Shown: positions 41,805-55,878 of the stretch, piece by piece
How positions within the stretch are numbered: the stretch's first letter is position 1
Layout: the number at the start of each line of letters is the position of its first letter
DNA from: Apostichopus japonicus
Lineage: Eukaryota; Echinodermata; Holothuroidea; Aspidochirotida; Stichopodidae
Length of the DNA stretch: 64,000 nucleotides
Assembly (NCBI RefSeq): GCF_037975245.1
Contig: NC_092571.1
Span: 10,673,917 to 10,737,916 of the forward strand
Direction: 5' to 3'
Notes under the pieces: model-generated
What the model saw: the letters and a program-made list of their open reading frames with translations, nothing else
Databases searched by the model: none
What the model was told of the DNA's origin: nothing
Translations under genes and position numbers: made by a program

Positions 41805-43856
41805 TTACAGCCAAATTGCATAACCTAAACATATTTATGCCGGATCAAACATACTGGATTTTGATAGATGCGACCCCTGGCCCCGTATCAGGACACATCT
41901 TCACCATCTCATTGCCGTCCTTATGCCCAAAGAGGGCCCTATTCTCTGGATAGTCGTAATATCAGTATTGTAATAAGACTGTCTAATTATAGTCAAATTG
42001 CATAGACTGAACATATTTATGCCGGACCAAACATACTGGATTTTCATAGATACGACCTCTGGCTCCCTAACAGAATACACTTTGACCCCCTCATTGCCGT
42101 CCGTATCCCCATAAAAGGGCCCTATTCTCTGGATAGTCGTAATATCAGTATAGTACTAAGACTAGTTAATTACAGTAAAATTGCATTAACTGAACATATT
42201 TATGCCGGACTAAACATACTGGATTTTCCTAGATAATCTCCACGGCCCCGTATCAGGAATGATTTTGATCCCCTCATTGCCGTTCGTATGCCCAAAGAGG
42301 GCCCTATTCTCTCGAAAGTCGTAATATCAGAATTGTACTAAGACTGGCTAATTACAGTTAAATTGCATAAACTGAACACATTTATGCCGGACCAATCATA
42401 CTAGTTTTGGATAGATACCGTCCATGGCCCCGTATCAGGAATGATTTTGACCCCCTCATTGCCGTCCGTATGCACAAAGAGGGCCCTATTCTCTCGATAG
42501 TCGTAATATCAGTATTGTACTAAGACTGGCTAATTACAGTCAAATTGCATAGACTGAAAATATTTATGCCGGACCAAACATACTGGACTTTGATAGATAC
42601 GACCGCTGGCTCCCTAACAGAATACATTTTGACCCCCTCATTGCCGTCCGTATGCCCAAAGAGGGCCCTATTCTCTCGATAGTCGTAATATCAGTATTGT
42701 ACTAAGACTGGCTAATTACAGTCAAATTGCAATAGACTGAAAATATTTATGCCGGACCAAACATACTGGACTTTGATAGATACGACCGCTGGCTCCCTAA
42801 CAGAATACATTTTGACCCCCTCATTGCCGTCCGTATGCCCAAAGAGGGCCCTATTCTCTCGATAGTCGTAATATCAGTATTGTACTAAGACTGGCTAATT
42901 ACAGTCAAATTGCATAGACTGAACATATTTATGCCGGACCAAACATACTGGATTTTGATAGATACGACCCCTGGCTCCCTAACAGAATACATTTTGACCC
43001 CCTCATTGCCGTCCGTATGCCCTAAGAGGGCCCTATTCTCTCGATAGTCGTAATATCAGTATTGTACTAAGACTGGCTAATTACAGTTAAATTGCATAGA
43101 CTGAACATATTTATGCCGGATCAAACATACTGGATATTCATAGATACGACCTTTGGCTCCCTAACAGAATACATTTTGACCCCCTCATTGCCGTCCGTAT
43201 CCCCAAAAAAGGGCCCTATTCTCTCGATAGTCGTAATATCAGTATTGTACTAAGACTGGCTAATTACAGTCAAATTGCATTAACTGAACATATTTATGCC
43301 GGACCAAACAAACTGGATATTCATAGATACGACCGCTGGCTCCCTAACAGAATACATTTTGACCCCCATATTGCCGTCCATATCCCCAAAGAGGGCCCTA
43401 TTCTCTGGATAGTCGTAATATCAGTATTGTGCTAAGACTGTCTAATTACAGTCAAATTGCATAGACTGAACATATTTATGCCGGACCAAACATACTGGAT
43501 ATTCATAGATACGACCTCTGGCTCCAGTAACAGAATACATTTTGACCCCCTCATTGCCGTCCGTATCCCCAAAAAAGGGCCCTATTCTCTCGATAGTCGT
43601 AATATCAGTATTGTACTAAGACTGGCTAATTACAGTCAAATTGCATTAACTGAACATATTTATGCCGGACCAAACAAACTGGATTTTGGTAGATACGACC
43701 TCTGGCTCCCTAACAGAATACATTTTGACCCCCTCATTGCCGTCCGTATCCCCAAAATGGGCCCTATTCTCTCGATAGTGGAAATATCAGTATAGTACTA
43801 AGACTGGAAAATTACGTTCAAATTGCATAACCTAAACATATTTATGCCGGACCAAA
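41805..43856 (+). repeat. 182-bp tandem array, left arm (about 11 units)
   Basis: The unit contains ACAGTCAAATTGCATAGACT, ACATATTTATGCCGGACC, AAACATACTGGATTTTGATA, CCCTCATTGCCGTCCGTAT, GAGGGCCCTATTCTCTCGA and GTCGTAATATCAGTATTGTA. Units occur about every 180-184 bp. The open frame at 43457-43795 simply runs through two units. Confidence 0.95.
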
Positions 43857-44500
43857 TATTTGCACAATGCTGCATCAAACTGCTCCAACGTATAATAAAG
43901 GGGATTTTGAAATGCAGCGTTTGGTCAAGACAAATTGGTGGAAACACGGTATACCATGTCCCCACCACTGAAAAAGTTGGTGGGGACGCGTCCCGCTGTC
44001 CCCAACAGGATCTGCGCCCATGTATATAACACCCGCGCATATATTAGCACCCAACAAAGATTGGCTAATTGTTAAAGTCTGCATTCAGGTGCGTCGCTAG
44101 AACATTTTCTATGGGTGTAGGGTATAATTTTGCCGACTGAACTTGAGTTATGTGCCGACAAATCCGACAATGCGCGAATCGCCAACAGAGCGCGAAGCGC
44201 GACGTCGACAACGTGGGTGCGGGATTCGGTTCTAGCACCACTGGTGGAGTTCCTGGGCGAAGGTAACACAGAACGTGCGTCATACGACAAATGAAAACGC
44301 GCGGAGCGCACTTAAAATATTCATTATATATGCACGAAAGGGATATAAAAAGGTACACATTAATTGGTTCATACATACATACATACCAAAAAAGACAAAG
44401 CGAGCGAAGCGCGCACAAATTTTCGGTATATTTGCACGAAATGGGTATGTACAGGAAAATAAAAAGTAAATGCACATGCTAAAAGATAAAGTGTGCCGAC
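43857..44500. other. Centre of the foldback-like unit, unclassified repeats
   Basis: From 43857 unrelated sequence follows the last array unit. A CAGGTGCGTCGCTAGA word at about 44087 resembles a TIR-element terminus. The next 400 bp has several palindromic CGCGAAGCGCG-type words (near 44190, 44300, 44400), typical of non-coding elements in this window. No complete element could be delimited. Confidence 0.45.
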
Positions 44501-44502
44501 TG

Positions 44503-44696
<194 letters not shown>

Positions 44697-44986
44697 GGAT
44701 ATATGATTTAGAAATCATATATGACCCCCATGGAACTATATACAAAGGTTATCAAATTTCACACAATTTTCAAATCTATTCGTGTGTGTGGCTGAGTTGT
44801 CCTCGGTGCCAATGTGACTTTGGTGGTTAGATGTCTTCATGGCTGAGCTATCTCATGTGCCGGGATGTCCTTAAACCCCATGTTGTTACGGTTTCAATTG
44901 TAGGCCCTACTCCAGTTAAAACGCATCAACATTGACATCATCTACAGAGTAGGGAAGGTTGACCTAACAAAATGAAACATCCTGAC

Positions 44987-45898
44987 CAGTGGCGTAGCCA
45001 GGATTTTGTGTATGGGGGGGGGGGGGGCAATATGCAGGACTATCTAAGCGGAGCGCCACCATAAGTTGTCGCGGAGCGTACAAGAAAAGTTGAGGTTTTC
45101 AAGGTCCCCAGATGGCAGGAAATAGCACTTCCAGGGCTTTGTTAGCCCTGTCAATATCATCATCATTATGTGTTTTGGGGGTTTACAGGGGCGATTTCTT
45201 ATCATTTATTCCACAGGTACCCACAATTATAAATTGCAACAAGGCTAATCCCACCATGAAAGGGATAAGTCCAGCTAAGCCCTTCCCGAGGACACTAACT
45301 CGAGGGCTGCCAACTCTCCAACCTAAGAGGGTTGCCAATTGTAACATCGGCCAGGGCTGGCAATTTCGAATAGTCTGTCAGAACGTATTCGATTCGACTG
45401 TTTGCTCGAGCACACATTCACTCCAGTAATCCACGGTGTGCCGTTTGCATATATAGACAGAATTATCACGCACGGTTAGCACCCCATCGCAGCAATGACT
45501 TATGATTATGAATGAGTCATCACAAATCCACCGAAACTTGAAAGTGTGAACAACTTTCGCCTATAAATAGACCTGGGGGACTTCCGTTGCAAAACCGTCA
45601 GTTCAGCCGCGCGATGCTGTGCCTGTCTAGTCTTTCCTGTAGCGTTAGTGATATGAATGTATCCTACGAAGTCTAATCTTAGCGTCTGTGTGGTAGCCAA
45701 ATGAATGAGTGTATCGAATCTGCTGGTCCAGGGCCGGGCTATGGCACGGGTCTGTGCCTAGCCTGTGGGCTGCACCTTGGCCAGCTGACTGTTGCCAGTT
45801 AATGACCTCGCATTGCCAGAAACTTAAAAATTTTCCGACATCCGTGAAGGGGGGGGGGGGGGCATGGCCCAATGGCCTCCCCCCTAAATACGCCCCTG
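44987..45898. mobile_element. Small hAT-like non-autonomous element
   Basis: The left end is CAGTGGCGTAGCCAGG; the right end read inward is CAGGGGCGTATTTAGG. Flanks ATCCTGAC (44979-44986) and ATCCTAAC (45899-45906) match in 7 of 8 positions, an 8-bp target duplication typical of hAT. It contains G-runs near both ends and one copy of the AGCGGAGCGCCACC module at 45041-45090. The 912 bp has no transposase frame. Confidence 0.75.
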
Positions 45899-45906
45899 AT
45901 CCTAAC

Positions 45907-47934
45907 AACTCCTGGGTGACTTAAAGCATTATGCAATTCATACAGAATATCAGTGTCCATAGTTGCAGAACAGATTGAGCGTGAAAGCGTATCAAGGGGA
46001 ATGTTCTCTTTGCCAGGGCGATAGATGATATCAAAGACATAGCAAGATACTGGACAGTTCCATCCGCCAACGCATTATTTTCTCATTCCAGTTGGTTAAA
46101 TTGACGTGACCTATAACTGTAGGTTTTAACCAACTAGAATGAGTAAACACAACAAGCACCGTGGTCGAAGGTGAACACATTTAAATCCTGACTGTGGTCC
46201 AGGGAGCATATGATAATATAATATAATAATTATAGTTTCCTAATTGCATGATAGACAAAATAATATCAACGTATTGTAGCGGGAATATAAATCTTTACGT
46301 TATTTATAAGGTTAAGGCTACGTGTAGCTAGAAAAGTACTCAAGTACCGTATAAGTAGTGTAAGCAATGACATAAGGAGAGAGTGGAGTCGGCAGTTCAA
46401 ATGGTCATTGAAGGCCGGTTATTGGGCGCATATGCAACAAGTTGACTTTGGTTGTGGTCGCTCGTAGACAAATTCAGATCGAACCTGCTGTTTTAGAAAG
46501 AGGTACTGGCAACATTTGGGAGCACTCATCCAGATGGGCCCGTGGATAATGTGTGACCGGCATGATGTAACTGGAAATTATAATGCAACCAAAGGTATAG
46601 CTTACCAAGTGGTGGCCAAGGGCATGTCCCTACTAGATGCTCACAGCAACCTCGCTACTTTAAAGGGTATTACGTCATATACAATAAAACATAGTGATAT
46701 GATGTTACTGGTTTATGGCCCGGTTGTTAATTATGCCATTAAATATAAGTAGTTTTTTATCCTACATTCTACATGCGTGTCGTTAACTGTGTACATATTG
46801 AAGTATATCATGTAGTATAGACAATTATAGCCTAGCTTATAAATGTTGCGATAGTATCGTGTATTTGGACCAATTTATTTATGTATTATAGACCATTTGC
46901 CCAGATAGTATGAAACAACAAAACTTCGTGAGCATATATACTGGTACTCCAAGGTTTAACTTATGAGGTCTTTATTAAACCTATGGTAGTTTTTACTGAA
47001 AATCAAGGTAAGCCATTTCGACAAATCAGCATAAATTACCAATCACAATGTAAGTAAGTACTCAGAACTTCAGATCTATAACCAGAAAGAAGAGGTCAAA
47101 ATAAAGGAAACGAATCCTCATTATTTTTTAAAATTAATTTTATGCACAGATCTGGCTTGCTCTTAAAAATTGGTCCCGTTTGGCGTTTACATGACCCTCT
47201 AAACCAATTTATGCTGAATAGCAATACTGCACGATTTTTAGTTTTCTATAATACTAAAGATCTTTAAAAGAAGTCATAGTGTATTTCCAATGTGTTTCCC
47301 AAATGATCACCAAGGCAGTTATATTTTGTTCAATGTTGACTGTTAGCACCTATTGAGCTATACCCAATTCCATTATGAAGTACGTTAGGGCAAATAATAT
47401 AGTGAGGCGATGCAATTAAAATGAGACCATATCTGCCTATAGCATCTACCACCACCACGACGAGATGAATTTTATGTTACCATATCCCTGACCTTAAATA
47501 GCACCCGTTCAATGTCCCACCGTTGGGCTCCACGAAAGTTACTTAAGTTAATAAGATAAATGGATGAATAAACAATACAAAGAGATAAATTACTTGTATA
47601 TTTGTTTCTCACATTTTTTTAATCGGTGTCGAAGGCGAACTGGCGAAAGGAATCTATGTAGTCATGATGGTGTGTGTGTGTGCGTGTGTATGTCTGTGAC
47701 ACTGCTTGTAAACACGATAAGTAAAGAACGCAAATATCTACAATACCTGGCATGTATGTTGCCCATATTGTTCTTAGTGCTGTTCCAAGGTCATTTGGGG
47801 TCAACAGAGTCAAACAATGAAAACCTTGTAAACACGTGAACTTGATAAGACAAGGTCATTAGAGGCTCATATTTGGTATGTAAGTTATGAAAAATTTGGA
47901 TGTAATCGGCAGCCGCTCTTAAGTTACATTTATA
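45907..47934. other. Centre of the foldback-like unit, right part
   Basis: AT-rich sequence without recognised genes. The 78-codon plus-strand frame at 46516-46752 has no domain features. A TG microsatellite lies at about 47670-47692. Confidence 0.45.
46081..46142. repeat. Near-perfect 19-bp hairpin
   Basis: CTCATTCCAGTTGGTTAAA pairs with TTTAACCAACTAGAATGAG across about 22 bases, with one mismatch. It could be the remains of a small palindromic element or a structured RNA. Nothing else supports a microRNA. Confidence 0.6.
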
Positions 47935-50900
47935 CTATTATAACCATCTTGGAAAGAATGGAGCCTTCTTTAGGGATATAGACGGCAACGAGGGGGTTGA
48001 GCTGTTCCGTATAGGGGGCTATAGGGGTCATATCTATCAAACTCCATTATATTGGCTCCGGCATAAATATGTTCAGGCTATTCCATTTGGCTGTAATCGG
48101 CCGCCAATCTTAGATTTTTACTTATATTACCACTATCGAGAGAAAAGGGCCTTCTTTGGGAATACGCACGGCAATGAGGGGGTAAAGATGTGTCCTGATA
48201 CGGGGCCAGGGTTCGCATCTATAAAAATCCAGTATGTTTTGTCCGGCATAAATATGTTGAGGTTATGCAATTTGGCTGTAATCGGCCGACAATCTTAGAT
48301 TAAAACTAATATTACCAATATCGATAGAATAAGGCCCTCTTTGGGAATACGGACGGTAATCAGGGAGTCAAAATGTTTGCTGATACGGGGCCAGGGGTAA
48401 AATCTATAAAAATCCAGTATGTTTGGTCCGGCAAAAATATGTTGAGGTTATGCAATTTGCTTGTAATCGGCCAGTCTTAGTACCATACTGATATTTCCAC
48501 TATCGAGAGAATAGGGCCCATTTTGGGGATACGGACGGCAATGAGGGGGTCAAAATGTATTCTGTTAGGGAGCCAGGGGTCGTATCTATCAAAATCCAGT
48601 TTGTTTGGTCCGGCATAAATATGTTCAGTTAATGCAATTTGACTGTAATTAGCCAGTCTTATTACAATACTGATATTACGACTATCTAGAGATTAGGGCC
48701 CTTTTTTGGGGATACGGACGGCAATGAGGGGGTCAAAATGTATTCTGTTACTGGAGCCAGAGGTCGTATCTATGAAAATCCAGTATGTTTGGTCCGGCAT
48801 AAATATGTTCAGTTAATGCAATTTGACTGTAATTAGCCAGTCTTATTACAATACTGATATATCGACTATCTAGAGAATAGGGCCCTCTTTGGGGATACGG
48901 ACGGCAATGAGAGGGTCAAAATGTATCCTGTTAAGGAGCCAGGGGTCGTATCTTTCAAAATCCAGTATGTTTGGTCCGGCATAAATGTGTTCAGTTAATG
49001 CAATTTGACTGTTATTAGCCAGTCTTAGTACAATTCGATATTACGACTATCTAGAGATTAGGGCCCTCTTGGGGGATACGGACCGCAATGAGGGGGTCAA
49101 AATGTATCCTGTTAGGGAGCCAGGGGTCGTATCTATGAAAATCCAGTATGTTTGGTCCGGCATAAATATGTTCAGTCTATGCAATTTGACTGTAATTAGC
49201 CAGTCTTAGAACTATACTAATATATCGACTATCGCGAGAATAGGGCCCTTTTATGGGGATACGGACGGCAATGAGGGTGTCAAAATGTATTCTGTTAGGG
49301 AGCCAGGGGTCGTATCTATGAAAATCCAGTATGTTTGGTCCGGCATAAATATGTTCAGTTAATGCAATTTGACTGTAATTAGCCAGTCTTATTACAATAC
49401 TGATATATGGACTATCTAGAGAATAGGGCCCTCTTTGGGGATACGGACGGCAATGAGAGGGTAAAAATGTATCCTGTTAAGGAGCCAGGGGTCGTATCTT
49501 TCAAAATCCAGTATGTTTGGTCCGGCATAAATGTGTTCAGTTAATGCAATTTGACTGTTATTAGCCAGTCTTAGTACAATTCGATATTACGACTATCTAG
49601 AGATTAGGGCCCTCTTGGGGGATACGGACCGCAATGAGGGGGTCAAAATGTATCCTGTTAGGGAGCCAGGGGTCGTATCTATGAAAATCCAGTATGTTTG
49701 GTCCGGCATAAATATGTTCAGTCTATGCAATTTGACTGTAATTAGCCAGTCTTAGAACTATACTAATATATCGACTATCGCGAGAATAGGGCCCTTTTAT
49801 GGGGATACGGACGGCAATGAGGGTGTCAAAATGTATTCTGTTAGGGAGCCAGGGGTCGTATCTATCAAAATCCAGTATGTTTGGTCCGGCATAAATATGT
49901 TCAGTTAATGCAACTTGACTGTTATTAGCCAGTCTTAGTACAATTCTGATATTACGACTATCTAGAGATTAGGGCCCTCTTGGGGAACACGGACCGCAAT
50001 GAGGGGGTCAAAATGTATCCTGTTAGGGAGCCAGGGGTCGTATCTATGAAAATCCAGTATGTTTGGTCCGGCATAAATATGTTCAGTTAATGCAATTTGA
50101 CTGTAATTAGCCAGTCTTATTACAATACTGATATATCGACTATCTAGAGAATAGGGCCCTCTTTGGGGATACGGACGGCAATGAGAGGGTCAAAATGTAT
50201 CCTGTTAAGGAGCCAGGGGTCGTATCTTTCAAAATCCAGTATGTTTGGTCCGGCATAAATGTGTTCAGTTAATGCAATTTGACTGTTATTAGCCAGTCTT
50301 AGTACAATTCGATATTACGACTATCTAGAGATTAGGGCCCTCTTGGGGGATACGGACCGCAATGAGGGGGTCAAAATGTATCCTGTTAGGGAGCCAGGGG
50401 TCGTATCTATGAAAATCCAGTATGTTTGGTCCGGCATAAATATGTTCAGTCTATGCAATTTGACTGTAATTAGCCAGTCTTAGAACTATACTAATATATC
50501 GACTATCGCGAGAATAGGGCCCTTTTATGGGGATACGGACGGCAATGAGGGTGTCAAAATGTATTCTGTTAGGGAGCCAGGGGTCGTATCTATGAAAATC
50601 CAGTATGTTTGGTCCGGCATAAATGTGTTCAGTTAATGCAATTTGACTGTTATTAGCCAGTCTTAGTACAATTCGATATTACGACTATCTAGAGATTAGG
50701 GCCCTCTTGGGGGATACGGACCGCAATGAGGGGGTCAAAATGTATCCTGTTAGGGAGCCAGGGGTCGTATCTATGAAAATCCAGTATGTTTGGTCCGGCA
50801 TAAATATGTTCAGTCTATGCAATTTGACTGTAATTAGCCAGTCTTAGAACTATACTAATATATCGACTATCGCGAGAATAGGGCCCTCTTTGGGGATACG

Positions 50901-51935
50901 GACGGCAATGAGAGGGTCAAAATGTATCCTGTTAAGGAGCCAGGGGTCGTATCTTTCAAAATCCAGTATGTTTGGTCCGGCATAAATGTGTTCAGTTTAT
51001 GCAACTTGACTGTTATTAGCCAGTCTTAGTACAATTCTGATATTACGACTATCTAGAGATTAGGGCCCTCTTGGGGAACACGGACCGCAATGAGGGGGTC
51101 AAAATGTATCCTGTTAGGGAGCCAGGGGTCGTATCTATGAAAATCCAGTATGTTTGGTCCGGCATAAATATGTTCAGTTAATGCAATTTGACTGTAATTA
51201 GCCAGTCTTATTACAATACTGATATATCGACTATCTAGAGAATAGGGCCCTCTTTGGGGATACGGACGGCAATGAGAGGGTCAAAATGTATCCTGTTAAG
51301 GAGCCAGGGGTCGTATCTTTCAAAATCCAGTATGTTTGGTCCGGCATAAATGTGTTCAGTTAATGCAATTTGACTGTTATTAGCCAGTCTTAGTACAATT
51401 CGATATTACGACTATCTAGAGATTAGGGCCCTCTTGGGGGATACGGACCGCAATGAGGGGGTCAAAATGTATCCTGTTAGGGAGCCAGGGGTCGTATCTA
51501 TGAAAATCCAGTATGTTTGGTCCGGCATAAATATGTTCAGTCTATGCAATTTGACTGTAATTAGCCAGTCTTAGAACTATACTAATATATCGACTATCGC
51601 GAGAATAGGGCCCTTTTATGGGGATACGGACGGCAATGAGGGTGTCAAAATGTATTCTGTTAGTGAGCCAGGGGTCGTATCTATCAAAATCCAGTATGTT
51701 TGGTCCGGCATAAATATGTTCAGTTTATGCAATTTGTCTGTAATTAGACAGTCTTAGCACAATACTGATATTACGACTATCGAGAGAATAGGGCCCATTT
51801 TGGGGATACGGACGGCAATGAGAGGGTCAAAATGTTTCCTGCTACGAAGCCAGTGGTCGTATCTATCAAATTCTAGTATGTTTGGTGCGGCATAAATATG
51901 TTAAGCTTATGCAATTTGACTCTAATTAGCCATGA
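47935..51935 (-). repeat. 182-bp tandem array, right arm (about 22 units), with higher-order structure
   Basis: Same unit as the left arm, on the opposite strand. Three monomer variants recur in order. One has AACTATACTAATATATCGAC and CGCGAGAATAGGGCCC, one ACAATTCGATATTACGAC and GGGGGATACGGACCGC, one ACAATACTGATATATCGAC. Near-identical multi-unit blocks recur at about 49000, 49550, 50280, 50640 and 51370. Confidence 0.95.
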
Positions 51936-52319
51936 TAATTTCATGATAAACCGTTATAACTTGTTATTAAAAATGATCACTTGACCACCCATCATATGAA
52001 TCAGTGCTACGATTTATTTGAAACAGTACACAAGTTAGTGTTTTCTGGGGTTTTATTCTTGCAAATCTAGCGTTTATTTGTCACATGTCGCTGGTCACCC
52101 TGGCAAAAAATGTTTTCCCATTGACTTTGTACACGCTACAACTCCCAAATTTCCACGTTGACTTTGTACACAGAATATCCTGCTAGCAGAATATCCTGCT
52201 AACTTCAGGTGGGTGCCATGGAGGCTTGTAGACTCGCAAGCTGACCGAACTGATTCTATATTACAGCCCAGTCCATTACAAGCTGATGGCACGATTGGAT
52301 GGTAATAACAATGTTTTGG

Positions 52320-53159
<840 letters not shown>

Positions 53160-53208
53160 ATATATATATATATATATATATATATGCGCAGTCTCAACGG
53201 AGTAGAAA

Positions 53209-53821
53209 TTGATCAAATATGCATACCTTACCAAAGAAAATGACAATATCACTGTGCAGTCCGAATGTAAATATATTGAGGAGAAAGTGATATTGAAATG
53301 TATGCATAATATATCTGCACCGTATAATAACAGCAGATTAGTGTGTAATAAGAATGGCAGTGACAAGGACTACTGCATCTCAACTCCAAATATTACTGTA
53401 TACGAAGATTTACAAGTAACGGTAGAGCCTCAGACTGTAAATGTTATTGAAGGAAAAAACTTCAGTCTTACATGCAGTACATTTCCTCGAATACAAGCAT
53501 CAATCGAATGGGATTTATCTGGAAACCGAAATGTCATTTCTAATGCCAACTTGTCTCAATCATCTAACGGATATGAGTCGATAATGCTTACCATTAGCTT
53601 TCAAAATGAAACAAAATTGAAAGATAAATATTCGATCAAATGCAGAGTAATCGCAGAATCAAAGAATATAACTTAGATGGTCACCATTCACCGAACCATT
53701 GAAGAAGAATATCGTAAAATATTAACCGTTATTATACCATTTATACTCACTTTAGTGGTTATATTTGGAGTCATTTATGTAACTTTGCACAGTATAAAGC
53801 TCACAGGTGTCGCAGAAAGAT
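53209..53821 (+). pseudogene. 3' part of an Ig-domain transmembrane receptor gene, broken
   Basis: A frame of 155 codons has an Ig-like repeat start (ECKYIEEKVILKCMHN ... LVCNKNG) and a second Ig-like domain: VEPQTVNVIEGKNFSLTCST, then IEWDLSGN, then YSIKCRVIAESKNIT, with several Asn glycosylation sequons. It ends in TAG at 53674-53676. The same frame then continues with VTIHRTIEEEYRKILTVIIP and a hydrophobic stretch (FILTLVVIFGVIYV), a plausible membrane segment, ending at 53821. A TGG to TAG change would explain the stop. Further tail-like codons (KEIDDIDG) lie in another frame. There is no signal peptide; the 5' side abuts a transposon and a TA repeat, so it is truncated or is the last exon of a gene not in view. 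Confidence 0.6.
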
Positions 53822-54303
53822 AAAGAAATTGACGACATTGATGGAATTGGTGGAAGAATTAACGTCAATGAGAAGATTGAGATGCAAATCTCATAAAATG
53901 ATTCTGACCTCGTACACAATACAGTGCACGAGACTCAGTCGTAGAACTTTTTGAAGGCAAACATGTTTTATAACACCAAAGTGAAAGGTATAAGATCGTG
54001 AATATTAGGAAACATGTAAGTAACAAATGTTCGTTGATGTTGGCTAGAATAATATGCCTTTAGTTGTGTATTGTATTTGTCATTTTCAGCGCTTTTGTTG
54101 GATATGGTTGAGGTTTCGATTGACATACTTTGACAATAAGTGCAAAATTCATTGAATTGCATTTGAATTATTCCGATGGTGTTTGCAATAGGAATACATC
54201 CAATCAGCAGCTGTATTACACTGAGATTTAATTTTAAAACTGAAAACAAAACAGAAGATCATAGAAATCGAACCACCGAAAGACCGTGTGATACACCAAA
54301 GTA
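53822..54303. other. No gene recognised
   Basis: AT-rich sequence between the Ig-receptor remnant and the CACTGCAAAAACT terminus. A short acidic reading just after 53822 may be the frameshifted tail of the receptor. Confidence 0.4.
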
Positions 54304-54382
54304 CACTGCAAAAACTCGGGTGTTAAATTTAACACCCATGGTGTTAAATTTGTATTCTTTTTGGAGTGCATATTCCTTTTCT

Positions 54383-54679
54383 TTACACCACAAAGGGTGT
54401 TAAATTCATTATCTTTGGTGTTGATATTGTTACTCTGGTTGGTGTAAAACTAACACTAGCTGAATTGATTTTAACACCAAAAATGGTGTTATTTAGATCT
54501 TCCCACTGATGTTGAATTGCAAGTTTTTTATCCAATCCAGACAGTGTTAATTCTGTTTTTTTGTATAACACCTTTCCAAGGTATCCCCCAAGTCTGGGCT
54601 GGACAATACGCATAAGCAATAAACAACAGATAAAAACCATAGATGCCATTTTCAGTGTGTTACACGTTTTTATATTCAT
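54383..54679 (-). CDS. Small secreted-protein-like frame, unrecognised
   Basis: 98 codons with an internal Met followed by ASMVFICCLLLMRIVQP, a plausible signal peptide, then KVLYKKTELTLSGLDKKLAI and a Thr/Ser-rich end NLTPFVV. The 3' half overlaps the GTGTTAAAT/AACACC repeats near the element terminus, so it may be a chance frame or a terminal exon. No family is recognised. Confidence 0.25.
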   Translation of the reverse strand: MNIKTCNTLKMASMVFICCLLLMRIVQPRLGGYLGKVLYKKTELTLSGLDKKLAIQHQWEDLNNTIFGVKINSASVSFTPTRVTISTPKIMNLTPFVV

Positions 54680-55661
54680 CTTGGAAGCATCAGTTGTACA
54701 GAAAACACCTTATCAAGTGCATAAACAAGAATGAACAAAAGCTTTTCTAACATGAACTGATTAGAAACTTATTTTGTAATGAAGATAAATCAGATCATTA
54801 TGCTTGCATATTATAAATGCTTAAAGTTAATATTGTACCTTTGTTTCAAACTGATAAACACATGCATGGAAACCAATGGTGTAACGCTTTAATACCCTGA
54901 TGTATGTATAAAATGTGTACACTGTGTATTCATATCTTTACACTTAAACTATAACACAGTGTTACTTTGATAATTATATGTTTGAACATAACTGAACCAT
55001 TAGCAATCACATAACACTGATTAAAAGGTAATTTGTAGCATGTTCTCTAATATTCTAGCTGGCGAAACAAGTTAATCACTGTTCACAGATAAAACAATTG
55101 TTGGAAACGAACACTGACTGGGTTACTTCAGTCAAAAAATGTGCAAAATTAACTCATTGAAAAATTATGTGCCTTGGACAGACATAAGTGTGATGATCAC
55201 ATCTGGATTGACTCCTCAGTAATGACAGTGGTTTGAAGTCAACAAGTTCACTGGTTTTCCTGACAACAGTCTGCTGCGGTACTGCCTCTTTCACAGCACA
55301 TCCATGAAACAATGGTTTGTAAAACAGTGTGCTCCAAACAAAACTCTAACGAAGTTTTGTATGGTGGAGTATAAGGATCGCGAGATACAATGTCTCAATG
55401 TAACAAGGAAAACGTGGTGAAAATGACTGATTGAAGGTCAATTTTGACCGAAAATTTTAGGTCACTCGCAAATTACAAGAATGTGTAAAAATGAGAGTGC
55501 GACAGTCGGAAAATTTAAAGTGCGACAGTCGCAACCCCCCACACCCCCCTCTAGCGATGTACATGCCCATGACAGACATATCTCCCCCGTACACTTGTAA
55601 ATGCATGCAATCCACAGTCTAATTGCATACATGACACCAGTCAGAATACTTTTTGTCATAC

Positions 55662-55875
55662 TCGCAAGGCCTGGAGTAATCTTGAATTGTCGAAATTCCT
55701 CTATTATATGCGCTGTTGAATTCATAGCATTGACCATGTTTCTCCTCACTAATAGAGTATTTCTCATCTTCTCAAAGACCAAATTAGAATCCGTAGATAC
55801 AGCAGGGGTATGTTTCATCCAGTTTACATCTGCTGTAGTGTTATCTTCAGATTGTAGGTTATCAGACACAGCAGG
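55662..55875 (-). CDS. CIDE-N gene, sixth exon, part after the MITE
   Basis: Codons PAVSDNLQSEDNTTADVNWM to FRQFKITPGL continue the protein on the far side of the MITE in the frame expected once a 3-bp duplication is counted. A GTATGA donor at 55661 is the likely exon end. Later exons were not identified. Confidence 0.72.
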
Positions 55876-55878
55876 TAA

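Noticed and set aside
43457-43795. 112-codon frame with an internal repeat
   Set aside because: It runs through two units of the 182-bp array, and most units interrupt it.
46516-46752. 78-codon frame in the foldback centre
   Set aside because: No recognised domain, no splice or family support.
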